A stretch of DNA of 64,000 bases from Malacoplasma penetrans HF-2 (GCF_000011225.1 NC_004432.1:682001-746000), one strand, 5' to 3'; counted from the stretch's first letter, positions 1 through 9,781 are shown. Translations and numbers: made by a program. The notes: a model not told the origin generated them from the sequence alone.

Positions 1-554
1 TGACCAAACTCTTTTCTGTTAAGTATGTGTTTTGGTCTCATCCATATGGGAAATACATACTTTTCATCAAATTTAGAAAACATTCCTTTTTTTCTTTTTC
101 TACCTTTTATATAAGCAGTTCTTAGTTTGTCTGATCTTTTTTTAATTCATTTATTTGTTTGTATTCAGTTATAAATTTGTTTAGTGGAAGGAACTAAAAC
201 ACATGGATAATTTTCTTTTATATAGTGTCTAGTTAATTCCACACCATGTCATTTGCAATTGTATTTTTCTGCAAATAATTCTGAGAAAGTTTTGTATTTT
301 TGTCATAGAAAAAAGTTTTTATGGTTTCTTCTTTCTATATATTTTTTCTGTGCCTTTTCAGCACTATATCCTTCAACATTATTGTTTCTTCTGATCTCTC
401 TTAAAATTGTGGATCTATGTCTTTTTAATTCTGTTGCTATTTGGTTAATATTTTTCTTTTGAACAAAATACATATGTCCTATTATTTCTCTTTCACCATA
501 AGACAAATGTCTGTATTTGTTAGTATCATTTAGAGTAATTGTAGTGTAAAACAT
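1..554 (-). CDS. IS30-family transposase, partial
   Basis: This is the N-terminal ~184 residues of an IS30-type DDE transposase; the catalytic C-terminal part lies outside the window. The first 83 residues are identical to those of the intact copy at 37924-38940. They contain the IS30 helix-turn-helix region (SYGEREIIGHMYFVQ, then INQIATELKRHRSTILREI), which binds the terminal repeats. The frame passes through UGA read as Trp. The start at 554 is the same ATG as in the full copy. Whether this copy is intact cannot be judged. Confidence 0.9.
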
Positions 555-677
555 AATTGGTGTTCCTTTGTGCGTTTATATGGGGGCACCTTTTTTTATC
601 CCAATAAATAAAAAATTGAAATGTTAGGTGCTATACAAATTATACTTTGCATGTTGCACTTCACATTTCAATCGGGG
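1..677 (-). mobile_element. IS30-family element, copy 1 (cut by window edge)
   Basis: This stretch matches, in reverse orientation, the complete IS30 element at 37801-39023. The terminal inverted repeat lies at 651-671 (ATGTTGCACTTCACATTTCA...), and the outermost bases TCGGGG end at 677, as in the other copy. The transposase runs leftward off the window edge, so the distal end and its target duplication cannot be seen. The element abuts a terminator-like hairpin at 678-705, the same kind of target used by the second copy. Confidence 0.9.
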
Positions 678-705
678 AACCCTCTATTCTAATAAATAGA
701 GGGTT
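678..705. terminator. Hairpin terminator abutting IS30 copy 1
   Basis: A 10-bp perfect stem (AACCCTCTAT / ATAGAGGGTT) with an 8-nt loop is followed by TTTGG. It starts exactly where the IS30 end stops, so it is the probable insertion target. If a second copy of the hairpin lies beyond the far end of the element, it would be the target duplication. Confidence 0.7.
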
Positions 706-1094
706 TTTGGTTTTAAATATTTATTCAATAAAAAGTATTTCTATTATATTTTTACTTCTGAAACAAATATTCTATTAACATATTAAAGTTTTCTTAAAAC
801 CCAAGAATGAACTTATTTTTATCATCATGATATTATTATGTATATTTTTTATTTAAAAAATATTTGCTGATTATTATCATTTGAAAAATAAATTATATTT
901 AAAAATAAATTCTCTATTCATAATCATTTAAGTAAAACTAAAGCTATTAATATAAAAACTTGTCTTTTAAATTAAAATGAAACACCTAAATATTTTATTT
1001 AGTTAAATTTAAAAATTAATTAAATAATCTAATAGATTTTATTATGCATTTATTTCCTTTTGTGAAAAAATATTTTCATTTACAATGAATTAAT
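706..1094. other. AT-rich noncoding stretch, probably the original 5' region of the surface-protein gene
   Basis: No gene-like reading frame is visible. The right part (about 1063-1132) is the natural upstream region of the surface-protein gene now starting at 2887. It carries a possible -10 TACAAT at 1081-1086 and then the motif TTAGAATAAGGCAAA found upstream of both paralogues. The IS1202-like insertion at 1133-2828 has moved it 1.7 kb from its gene. The rest shows only low-complexity A/T sequence. Confidence 0.5.
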
Positions 1095-1132
1095 GACTTT
1101 ACTTATTTCTTATGTTAGAATAAGGCAAACAA
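1095..1132. repeat. 38-bp target-site duplication of IS copy A, left side
   Basis: The 38 bases from GACTTTACTT to GGCAAACAA are repeated exactly at 2829-2866, directly flanking the element at 1133-2828. This is the direct repeat made on insertion. The duplicated sequence includes the conserved leader motif of the surface-protein genes. Confidence 0.95.
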
Positions 1133-2828
1133 TGTTAATTTTATGTGACTTTGTCCCTATTAAATAGAACTTGGAGCAACTAAATTATATCAATGAGAAA
1201 AATATAATTTAGTTGCTTTTTGATATTTTTAGTTTTTGCTTTTTATTGCTCAATTAAATATTTAAAGAAAGTTCAATTTCTCTAATTTTAATTTTTTCCT
1301 CCCTTTCTTTTAAACTGTTGCTTCATCTTTCTAAAGCTATTCTTGTGTTTTCATTTTTTTGATAAATAGCTTTAGAAGCAGCTATACTTTTTCTTTTAAT
1401 TTTTTCTAATTTTAAAAACTCATTATCCTGAATCTCATTTATATATTCGTTTAATAAATCATCATTTATTTCTCTGGCAAAATATTTTGTATTTTTATCA
1501 AGTACAAATTTTTCACCCGTTAACATGTTGGTTCTTAATAAGATTTGATTTTTCATATTAACTCTTTTATCTTCTTTGGTGAACAAACCCATAGCCTTCC
1601 CATTATGGAAAAAATAAAAACCTTTTAGAACTTTGCAAATCTTAGTTGTATAGAACAAGTCTTTTAAATCATTTTTACTTAATTTTATGAATTGGTTTCT
1701 TTTTCCTTTTTCAGACTTTTTATATCTTTGATTGTAAGCATCAACAATTAACTGATAGTTCTTTTGTATTTTTTCTTTAGTATTCAAACCATGTTTTAAA
1801 AATAATTTGTAATAAATTTGTTGTGCATTTTTAAATGATCTTTCAACATTAGCTTTAAAAGTTGGTTGGCTTTCTGACTTAACTTGTATTTCTAGTTTAT
1901 TTAAACAATAAGTTAAATTGGTAACTGAATTTTCAGATCAAAATGTTTTTCTTCTATCTGTTTTTATAATATTTGGAGCCCCATACTTTTCTAGGACCTG
2001 TTTAAGCAGTTTACAATACCCAAAATTTGTTTCCTCATCGTCCATTCAAAAACCTAGGAACTTACCAGTCCCAGCATCAATGGCATGGTATATGTAATAT
2101 TTTTTAATTCCTATTCAAACACTAACGCAAGCATCTACTTCAACTATGTGACCAAAATCATAGTTGTGTTTTACATAAGGGGGATTTTTAGTTTTTAAAT
2201 ATTCTGTGTACGTTGGTTTATATTTTCTTAGAAATTCCAAAATTTTTTCCTGGATTTTTAACTCTGCTAAATTGCCTTCTTTAAGTTTTTTCTTCATAGT
2301 TTTTCTTGTGATCCTTTTTGAATATGAAGTGAGTAAAAAATTTTCATTTAGAAGTTTATTTACAAATCCGTATTTAACATTAAACTTGTCTTTTATTTCA
2401 TCTAAATAAAAATCTAAATGAGTCATTTCATAATGACCATCACTCATTTCTTTGCATGGAGTAGTTACTTCAATATATTTCTCTATAATTGCTCTTTTTA
2501 CTTCATCTTTTATTTTGTTAACATTTTCCTTATTTTTGTTTTTATGGCTAATCAAAAAAGTATTATCTTTAAAACTTTTTATAAACCTTCTAGACTGTTT
2601 GATTGAATATCCTGTTTTATTACTTAAAGTTTTTGGATTTAACTTTCCTTTTTTATTCAAAGAGCCCATTTCTTCTAAAATTCAGAACCTACTATTCTCA
2701 AATTTTGTTAAATTGTTTTTTATTATTTCTTTCATAAAAAAACACCTCACTAGATTAAACTCCAAGAGGGACAAAATCACAAATAATTGATTAGTCTTTT
2801 TTAGGGACAAAGTCTTGTAAAATCCACA
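1133..2828 (-). mobile_element. IS1202-like (ISNCY) insertion sequence, copy A, complete
   Basis: This 1696-bp element encodes one transposase. Its ends are TGTTAATTTTATGTGACTTT... on the left and ...AAAGTCTTGTAAAATCCACA on the right. They form imperfect inverted repeats with 5'-TGT...ACA-3' tips and a shared GACTTTGTCCC core. It is flanked by a perfect 38-bp direct repeat. Exactly the same length recurs in copy B (42129-43824) and in reconstructed copy C. A hairpin at 1175-1217 inside the element can act as the transposase terminator. It sits between the promoter region and the reading frame of the surface protein at 2887. Confidence 0.92.
1254..2735 (-). CDS. DDE transposase of IS1202-like element, copy A
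   Basis: This 493-residue transposase catalyses strand transfer of its own element. I start it at the upstream ATG (MKEIIKNNLTKF...), which has a GAGGTG ribosome site, rather than at the internal MGSLNKK; the two are joined in frame through a UGA Trp. An N-terminal helix-turn-helix-like region (residues ~35-60) precedes an integrase-fold core. The likely catalytic residues are Asp in HIVEVDA, Asp in IIKTDRRKTF and Glu in ANVERSFKNA. The arrangement resembles IS1202/ISNCY enzymes; family assignment is by motif pattern only. No stop other than UGA interrupts the frame, so it looks functional. Confidence 0.88.
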
Positions 2829-2866
2829 GACTTTACTTATTTCTTATGTTAGAATAAGGCAAACAA
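2829..2866. repeat. 38-bp target-site duplication of IS copy A, right side
   Basis: Exact repeat of 1095-1132. It lies 20 bp upstream of the surface-protein start at 2887. It carries the TTAGAATAAGGCAAA motif that remains next to the gene, while the -10-like sequence is on the far side of the element. Confidence 0.95.
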
Positions 2867-2886
2867 AAAAAGTAGAGGACAAAAAA

Positions 2887-3602
2887 ATGTTACTTAAAAA
2901 ATTATTATTAATAGGGGGGGTGTTGTAGTAGGTTCTACTGCTTTAGCTAGTGCGATAGCTATCCCTATCTCTCAATCTCAATTAAATTCTTCAAGTGCTG
3001 AAGTTCCAACTGATCCAAATGGTAATAATCAACCAAATGATCAAAATGAAAATAACAGTCAAAATGGAGATAATAACAACAATCCACAAGTTCCAGATAC
3101 AGATAATAATGGAAATAATGGAGAAAATATAAATCCAAATCCTGATATTGATAACAGTAATTTGATAAAGGATGTTAAATTACCTTCTGGTGATGTTATG
3201 TTTAAAAATCTTGAAAAAACAAACAATAACCATTCTGATTACTTTTCATATCAAGTTTATAACAAAATAATAGCCACAGATAGTGAATTAAATAATAAAT
3301 TAAAAGATTGGTTTGAACAAAATAAAAGGAATCCTAATTTTAATTATTTGTATTTCTTAGATTCAAAAAATATCACATGATTGCATGATAGCATTTTAGG
3401 ATATAACTATGAACCTATTGAATATGTAGATAACTCAGCAAAACTCTTTACTGAGAACTTGAGTGGCAGCAGCAACAGTTCAAGTAAATATAACAAAGTT
3501 TATTCTTTTCAAGTAACTCTAACACCAGCTTCTGGGCATGGTTGAACAGATGGTGATAGAGAAGGCAAAGTTATTACAATTTTTGCACCTTTTAGTTCTT
3601 AA
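2887..3602 (+). pseudogene. P35-like surface protein, out of frame at a G7 tract (probably phase-variable, OFF)
   Basis: The start codon, with ribosome site AGAGGA, opens a signal-peptide-like frame. It reaches TAG at 2926 because the G run at 2914-2920 has seven residues. One extra G would give ~238 residues: MLLKKLLLIGGG..., then an Ala-rich hydrophobic segment, an Asn/Gly/Gln/Pro-rich stretch, and a globular domain ending SGHGWTDG. That matches the neighbour at 3866 along its whole length (PISQSQ, LIKDVK, YQVYNK). The rest of the frame is clean to 3602. This is the pattern of slipped-strand ON/OFF switching rather than decay, although a sequencing error or simple inactivation is possible. 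No lipobox cysteine is visible. P35 membership is inferred. Confidence 0.75.
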
Positions 3603-3629
3603 TGAAATAATAAGAAATATTTATAAATA

Positions 3630-3660
3630 AAAAACATTTCCATAATAGGAAATGTTTTTT
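3630..3660. terminator. Intrinsic terminator after the first surface-protein gene
   Basis: A 12-bp stem (AAAAACATTTCC / GGAAATGTTTTT) with a 6-nt loop and a T run lies 27 bp after the stop codon at 3602. Confidence 0.85.
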
Positions 3661-3801
3661 TACTGAAAACGAGATAAAGCCTTTAAGTTTTTTAAAAGAA
3701 TCATATCTCTTTATTTATATTTTTTTGAATAGAAATATCTTTTTATTATTTTTTGGATTAAAAATTTAACAAAAATTAAATTTTTAATTTCTAATATTTT
3801 C

Positions 3802-3841
3802 TATAATACTTGAATCTTTTATTCAACATGTTAGAATAAGG
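3802..3841 (+). promoter_or_regulatory. Probable promoter and conserved leader motif of the second surface-protein gene
   Basis: A perfect -10 hexamer TATAAT (3802-3807) is followed 22 nt later by ATGTTAGAATAAGGCAAA. This sequence is shared exactly with the leader of the paralogue (1112-1129 and 2846-2863). No good -35 is seen, which is usual in mycoplasmas. The motif sits in the 5' untranslated region, so it could act in RNA or as a recombination or regulator site; its role is not known. Confidence 0.55.
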
Positions 3842-3865
3842 CAAAGAAACAACAAAGGACAAAAA

Positions 3866-4537
3866 ATGATAGTTAAGAAAATATTATTAGCAGGAATAGG
3901 TATTGCGACTAGTTCTGCTGCTTTAGCAACAGCAATAACTGTTCCAATTTCACAATCTCAAATTAACTCTTCAACTAATGAAGTTCCAAATAATCCTAAT
4001 TCAAATAATGAACCTAATCAAAATGGAAATAATAATGAAAATAATGGAGAAGCTAACCCCAGTCCAGAAATAGAGGATAATGGTTTAATAAAAGATGTTA
4101 AATTTCCAAACAGTGATATTGTATTCAAAGACTTCACAGGTCAAACATATGAAGCCTCTAAATCTTTTGCTTATCAAGTTTATAACAAATCAATTACAAC
4201 AAAAGAAGATTTAAATTCTAAACTAAAAACTTGGTTTGATGAAAATAAAAACAAAGATAAATTTAATGATTTACATTTTCAAAGTACAGTTACTTTAGTT
4301 GGATTAGGTGATCTAAGTGAAGGATATAACTATGAAGTTATTACTTTTGTAGATAATTCAGCTCAAATTATAGATAGTACAACTAGTCAAAATATTACTT
4401 TAAGAAACAAAAATTTTGTCTATTCATTTCAAGTTAATTTAACTCCAGTTTCTGGACATGCTTGAACTGATGGTTCTTCAGTAAGTAAAACACTTACAGT
4501 TTATGGATTATATTCTGGAAGTGTTAGAAAAAATTAA
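3866..4537 (+). CDS. P35-like surface protein, intact paralogue
   Basis: This is a 223-residue secreted or membrane-anchored protein. Residues 1-27 form a signal segment (MIVKKILLAGIG..., then a small-residue hydrophobic stretch). A spacer at ~35-65 is rich in Asn, Pro and Gly. A globular domain of ~150 residues ends in SGHAWTDG, where Trp is a UGA codon. The ribosome site is AAAGGA. It aligns end to end with the out-of-frame gene upstream, so the two form a tandem family. The spacer-plus-domain layout suits a surface antigen such as the P35 family of M. penetrans, but no lipobox cysteine is seen and the assignment is tentative. Confidence 0.75.
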
Positions 4538-4590
4538 AAGATAAAAGTTTATTAACTATTTTAAGAGTTTTAAAAAATAAGATATAAATA

Positions 4591-4631
4591 ATAAAACCTC
4601 TATTACTTATCATCGGTAATAGAGGTTTTAT
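4591..4631. terminator. Bidirectional terminator between surface-protein gene and rny
   Basis: A 16-bp perfect stem (ATAAAACCTCTATTAC / GTAATAGAGGTTTTAT) with a 9-nt loop carries A/T tails on both sides. It serves the convergent genes ending at 4537 (+) and 4657 (-). Confidence 0.88.
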
Positions 4632-4656
4632 ATTGTAATTTAAAACATTATATTAT

Positions 4657-6066
4657 CTAAGTTCTAAGCCTAGAAGCACTTCCCAATGTTGTAATAGATT
4701 GGGTGAATTTTCTAATTAAAGTAATTTGAATTGGTTGCTTATTAACAAGGTCACTATCTTCTAATTTGAATTTAATATCTTTTATTAAAATCTTACATTC
4801 ATCATCTGAAACTAATGAAGGATCTATAATTACTTCTATTTCTCTTCCTGATTTAATGACATATGCATCTGATACTCCTTCAAAGGATTTACAGATCTTT
4901 TCTAGTTCTTCTATTCTTTTAAAGTACTCATCATTAGAAACAAATCTAGCACCAGGTCTAGATGCACTTAATTTGTCTACAACTTTAACTAAAGCTGCAT
5001 AAACAGTTTTAGGGCTTACTTTATTATGGTGAGATTCGATTGCATTAATAATGTAATCTTCAAAATTAAATTTCTTAGCTAATTCGACACCTGAATTAAC
5101 ATGATCATTATCAATTTCAAAATCTACTGCTTTTCCAATGTCATGAAAGAAAGCTGCCTTTTTAGCTTTAATCGGATCTATATTTAATTTTTGAGCAATA
5201 TTAGCAGCTAAAACTGCTGCTTCTACACAATGTAATAAAACATTTTGACTATATGAAGTTCTAAAGTTTAGTTGTCCTACAATTGGATACATCTTTTTAT
5301 CAATATCAAAAATGTGTAATTTATTTTCTAAAGCATCCTTACCGATTTCATAACATGTTTGTTCAAATCCTTCTTCAACTTCCTTATAAAATAAAGAAAT
5401 CTTTGCTATATCCATGTTTTTAGTTTCTAAAAGTTTTTCCATTGTTCTTTTAGCTTTTTCTCTTCTAATTGGGTTAGGAGATGAAATTGTAATTGCTGGC
5501 ATATTAGGTTCAATAATTAAATCAGTTTTAGTAGTTTGTTCAAAGTGTCTTTTGTTTCTACCATCTTTACCAATGATTTTCCCTTTCATTCCTTCATTTT
5601 CTAATTTTATAGTGAATGAAAACTTAGAAGAGATGATATCTTCAGCATGTTGTTCCATGGCATTAATCATATAGTAAACTGCTTTTTCATTAAGATTATC
5701 TTTAATCTCTTTTTCCATTTGATCTATAAGTTTAATTTTTTCTAAATTTAGCTTCTTTTGATATTCTGATATAACTTCTTGTAATTGTTGATATGATTCT
5801 TGAGTTTCTTTTATTTTTAAATAATCAGCTCTTTGATGATTTAAAATTTCTCTTTTTTTATTAATTATAGAAATGAATTCATCTGCTTTTAATTTCTGAT
5901 CAGAAGTGGGGGTAATCTTATTATTCTTTTTAGGTTGTATTTTTATTTGTTTGAAATTTCTATTCTTTTTCTTTTGTACAAAAGAATAGATTACATAAAA
6001 AAATAAAGAAATAAAAAGAAAAATAATAACACCCACTAATATTAGAGTGACTGTATTTTGTTGCAT
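4657..6066 (-). CDS. rny: Ribonuclease Y
   Basis: RNase Y is the membrane-tethered endoribonuclease that starts mRNA decay in Firmicutes and mollicutes. The 469-residue protein has an N-terminal transmembrane helix (residues ~7-30) and a charged coiled coil (~45-130). A KH domain follows, with the GMKGKIIGKDGRN loop (~160-170), and then an HD phosphohydrolase domain with FFHDIGKA. It is slightly shorter than the usual ~510-520 residues, mainly in the coiled coil. The start at 6066 places the membrane helix at the extreme N-terminus. It is a monocistronic unit between terminators at 4591 and 6159. Confidence 0.95.
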   Translation of the reverse strand: MQQNTVTLILVGVIIFLFISLFFYVIYSFVQKKKNRNFKQIKIQPKKNNKITPTSDQKLKADEFISIINKKREILNHQRADYLKIKETQESYQQLQEVISEYQKKLNLEKIKLIDQMEKEIKDNLNEKAVYYMINAMEQHAEDIISSKFSFTIKLENEGMKGKIIGKDGRNKRHFEQTTKTDLIIEPNMPAITISSPNPIRREKAKRTMEKLLETKNMDIAKISLFYKEVEEGFEQTCYEIGKDALENKLHIFDIDKKMYPIVGQLNFRTSYSQNVLLHCVEAAVLAANIAQKLNIDPIKAKKAAFFHDIGKAVDFEIDNDHVNSGVELAKKFNFEDYIINAIESHHNKVSPKTVYAALVKVVDKLSASRPGARFVSNDEYFKRIEELEKICKSFEGVSDAYVIKSGREIEVIIDPSLVSDDECKILIKDIKFKLEDSDLVNKQPIQITLIRKFTQSITTLGSASRLRT

Positions 6067-6158
6067 TGTCTTCTCTTATCCTAGTGAATATATATGTATT
6101 TGTTAATAAGCAAAATGTCCTAGTACTATTATATATAAAATAAATGAAATAAAAATAA

Positions 6159-6188
6159 AAAAAGAGCACTTCGACAAATGCTCTTTTT
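6159..6188. terminator. Intrinsic terminator upstream of rny
   Basis: A 10-bp stem (AAAAAGAGCA / TGCTCTTTTT) with a 10-nt loop carries a long T run on the minus strand. It would end leftward transcripts coming from the ptsI side, 690 bp beyond the ptsI stop. Confidence 0.75.
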
Positions 6189-6882
6189 GATTAACTTAAA
6201 TCTATTAAAATTAACTTTGAATTTCCTTTACGGAACATTTATTTTTTAAAATATTAACCTTTTTAAAACTTCATATAAATTCAGCTACTTAGTCGAGGTT
6301 TGTAACTAACTTTACAATCTATTATAAAAAGATAAAAACTTGTTGAATGTTTCACGGGATTTTTAAATTATCCTGAAAATCATTACTTATGATACTCATT
6401 AATAAATAAAATGATTTATTCTCGTGAATAATGAATCGAAAACAAACTACAAAAACAACTCAAAGGACTATATAAATAATAAATAAATAATTAGAGATAA
6501 TATTTTTTAAATGATTCAATAACCAATAAATTTCTTTACCATGGCTTGATTAAAGTATTATATAAAATAAATTAAATCTATAATTTATTATCTTATTTTG
6601 GATAAACTAATTTTAAATAATAAATCTTTTCAGTTATTAATTTTTTCATTTATAAGGTTTCAAAAGTATTTAAAAAGTCTATAAACACAAACTTATTTCT
6701 TTTTCAACATAAATTCAATTGGCAAGTTAAGAAAATATCTCTAAGCTCGACAACTTTTGATTTCTCAAGCGACTTGAATGGGATAATGTGAGTTTACAAT
6801 AGAAAGTTCAATCAAAATTTCTATGCACTTGAGTAGTAAACTCACAGTATTCATTATATAAAAGTATTCACTATAAATGATA
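6189..6882. other. 694-bp noncoding gap between ptsI and the terminator, with hairpins
   Basis: No credible reading frame is visible on either strand. The strongest structure is an inverted repeat of 10 bp (GTGAGTTTAC at 6788-6797, GTAAACTCAC at 6836-6845) enclosing a second short stem (AGAAA / TTTCT). A smaller stem (CGGGAT / ATCCTG) lies near 6355-6376. There is no T run after the first hairpin, so it is not a normal ptsI terminator. The region is either a very long ptsI 3' UTR or holds a separate noncoding RNA ending at 6159. I saw no tRNA, tmRNA or RNase P RNA signature. Confidence 0.45.
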
Positions 6883-8622
6883 CTAAATTAAATTCTTTTT
6901 TTGTAAGAAATTTTCAACTAAATTATTTACTTCTTCAGCTGTATCGCAATCAATTGCTTTATTAGCAAGTTCCACACATTCAGAGTGTTTTAAAGATGCA
7001 ATAACTTTTTTACTTCTAAGGATTGAAGAAGCTGACATACTAAACTCATCTAGACCTTTTCCACCTAATCCTAATAGAATTGGAATAGATCTAATGTCAC
7101 CAGCCATTTCACCACACATACCTACAAATTTTTTATGAACAGCAGCACCTTCAATTGTTGCTTTAATTGCTCTTAATAATGCAGGGTTATTTGGTTGGTA
7201 TAAATAAGAAACATTTTCAGACATTCTATCAACTGCAAAAGTATATTGAACTAAGTCATTAGTTCCAATTGAGAAGAAGTCAGCATATTTTGCAAACTTA
7301 TCAGTTAAGAAAGCTGATGAAGGAATTTCAACCATCATACCAACAAGAACTTTGCTATCAAATGCAATCTTTTCTTTTGTTAATTCTTTTTTAGTTTCTT
7401 CAACAATATTTTTAGCTTTTAAAAACTCATCAACAGTTGCTATCATAGGGAACATTATCCCCATTCTTCCAAAAGCAGATGCTCTTAATAATGCTCTAAT
7501 TTGAGTTTTGAAGATTTCTGGATTATTTAAACAAAATCTAATTGCTCTATACCCTAAAAATGGATTCATCTCATGTGGGAATTGGTAATAATTTAATTTC
7601 TTATCTCCGCCAATATCTAAAGTTCTAATGATAACTAATTTATTTTTTTGTTTTTCTAAAATATATTTATAAGCATTAAATTGTTCTTCTTCTGTTGGTC
7701 ATTTAGAGTTTTCCATGTATAAGAACTCAGATCTAACTAAACCAATTCCTTCAGCACCATAACTATCTAAATTATCTGCATCTTCTGGTTTTCCAATATT
7801 AGCTACAACATCAACTTCAACACCATCTAATGTTTTAGCTTTAACATTAATATATTTTTTTAGTTCTTCTTTTTCTTTTAAAAAGATTTCTTTCTTTTTA
7901 TTTCAAACAGATAAATCACTTGGTTCTATAACTAAATCACCAGTTGAACCATCTAATGCAATCATTGAATTTTTATCAACTGCATTTGTAATATCTTTTA
8001 ATCCTAATACTGCTGGGATTTCCATAGTTCTAGCCATTATTGCAGCATGACTAGTTCTTCCACCAATGTTTGTAGCAAATCCTTTTACATATTTTTTATC
8101 TAATAATGCAGTTTCAGAAGGAGTTAAATCATCTGCAACAATGATAACTTCACTTTTAATAGCTAATAAATCTGGAAGTTCAATATTTAAGAAAAATGAT
8201 AAGATTTTAGTTCTAACATCTTCAACATCACTTGCACGTTGTTTGAAGTAATCATCTTCCATATTAGCAAATAAATCATGTGTCTTTTTAAAAACGACAT
8301 CAATTGCATATGCACCATTTACTTTTTGATCTTTAATAATAGAAATGATTTCATTTTTTAATTCTGGGTCATTTGCAATTTGTGCATGAGCATCAAAAAC
8401 CATTGCTTTTTCAGCACCAATTTTATCAATTGCAATTGTTTTAACATGTTCAATATTTTTAATTGAAGCTTCAATTGCAGCATTTACTTTTGAAATTTCT
8501 TGATCAACATTACTAATTTTTGAGTCATCAATTTTAAAGATTGGTTTATCTAATAAGAATGCTTTAGCTGTTGCAATTCCATCACTTGCACCAATTCCTT
8601 TGTATTTTTTATCTTTCATCAT
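6883..8622 (-). CDS. ptsI: Phosphoenolpyruvate-protein phosphotransferase (PTS enzyme I)
   Basis: Enzyme I takes phosphate from phosphoenolpyruvate and passes it to HPr, powering PTS sugar uptake; it is cytoplasmic. The 579-residue frame, with UGA Trp codons, is the normal length. The phosphorylated histidine sits in [12 protein letters not shown] (His ~192). The C-terminal PEP-binding half shows [21 protein letters not shown] and GMCGEMAGD. Two adjacent ATGs begin the gene, preceded by GGGGGAC. It lies 31 bp after the hydrolase gene at 8654 and is probably co-transcribed with it. No promoter is obvious between them. Confidence 0.97.
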
Positions 8623-8653
8623 TTTTAAAGTCCCCCATTTTGGTAACTATTTT

Positions 8654-9598
8654 TTATTTATTTTGTAATTCTTCTTGTGAATCTAAAACTTGTTCTGATT
8701 CACTATTTTCTACAATGATATTATCAACATCATTTTGGTTAATATCTACATTTACATTTTTTACTGAGTTAAAGAAATTTAAAACAGTTTCAATATATTT
8801 ATCATTTTCTTCAACAAAAGGTAAATGAGCAGATTCTTCAAAAGTTGCTATTTCATAATTTTGTAATGAACTAAATCTTTTTAATGTTTTATGATAAGTT
8901 ACAACCCCATCATATTTTCCAATAATAACCATAGATTCAACTCTATTGTTTGATTCTGCTTTTTTTAATTCATTATGTAATTTAATAGATTTCATATTTT
9001 TTCTTAAAAATTTAAAATCTTTTAAATGATCTAAGAAGTAGTTAGTTTCTTCAACTAATTCTTCAGTGCTATCTCCACTATAATGTTCTTCAGGTTTATA
9101 TAACAAAATAGATTTGGATTTTCAGTTCTTTTCATAAGTATCAGGTAACAGTTTATTAGTAGCAATTAAAGATTTTAAACTTGTTCACATTGATGAATTC
9201 ATTGGAGTTACAGCAATTAATTTAGCAAGTCTATCACCAACTAAATTTGATAATAAGATAGCTAATCCTCCACCCATTGAGTGACCAATTAAATATAAAT
9301 TTTCAAATCCCTTTTGATTAATTCAAGTAGAGATATATTGAGCATAATATAATGGGTTTAAATGGATTTTATGTTTTAGTTTTGCAAATCCATGACCAGG
9401 TAATTCAAGTGCATAGTAATTGAAATCATCTGTTAATTTATCAATTACTTCATCATGATATTCAGATGTTGTAGCAAACCCATGGATAAATAAAATATTT
9501 TTTGTAGATTTATTTTTAGAAGATTTGAATCTATATGTGTATCCATTTTCATTTATTAATTTAAAGTATTTGTTTTCATTAGACAAGTTGTTAGTCAT
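8654..9598 (-). CDS. Alpha/beta hydrolase (lipase/esterase-like)
   Basis: This is a 314-residue serine hydrolase, probably acting on lysophospholipid or acylglycerol esters; the substrate is inferred. It shows the oxyanion-hole motif IHGFATT (residues ~33-39), a Gly-His-Gly segment (LPGHGFAKL) and the nucleophile elbow GHSMGGG. A C-terminal GKYDGVVTY-like Asp region and a late His (ESAHLPF) complete a plausible triad. An unusual acidic tail (~25 residues, ending DSQEELQNK) follows the fold. Similar hydrolases are common as multiple paralogues in mycoplasmas. It is the first gene of a unit with ptsI. A terminator at 9730 separates it from secA. Confidence 0.85.
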
Positions 9599-9729
9599 TT
9601 TACTATCCTAGCTTATAAAAATTTATTTGTTTATTTTTACATAAAAGTGCAAAAATAAACAACAACACTATTATTATAGACTATATTTTATTTTGTTAAG
9701 CACACAATTTCTTTAATAGTTTAAGTAAA

Positions 9730-9763
9730 AAAGAAACAATTTCAAAAGAGAAATTGTTTCTTT
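9730..9763. terminator. Intrinsic terminator after secA
   Basis: A 14-bp perfect stem (AAAGAAACAATTTC / GAAATTGTTTCTTT) with a 6-nt loop lies 19 bp beyond the secA stop in the minus direction and has a T/A tail. Confidence 0.9.
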
Positions 9764-9781
9764 AATTAAATTAATAAAACT

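Noticed and set aside
253-554. Plus-strand hydrophobic frame opposite the IS30 transposase (also at 38016-38225)
   Set aside because: It is an exact antisense shadow of the conserved transposase coding region, present wherever the IS is.
2206-2790. Phe/Leu-rich frames antisense to the IS1202-like transposase (also near 42167 and 43819)
   Set aside because: They mirror Lys-rich codons of the transposase on the other strand and have no independent start signals.
3663-3865. Inverted partner of the TTAGAATAAGG motif, as expected for an invertible promoter
   Set aside because: I looked for GCCTTATTCTAA within ~200 bp upstream of both surface genes and found none, so promoter inversion is not claimed.
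6189-6882. tmRNA or RNase P RNA in the gap behind ptsI
   Set aside because: No T-loop (GGTTCRA) with a CCA-type end, no tag frame and no GAGGAAAGTCC-type block on either strand.
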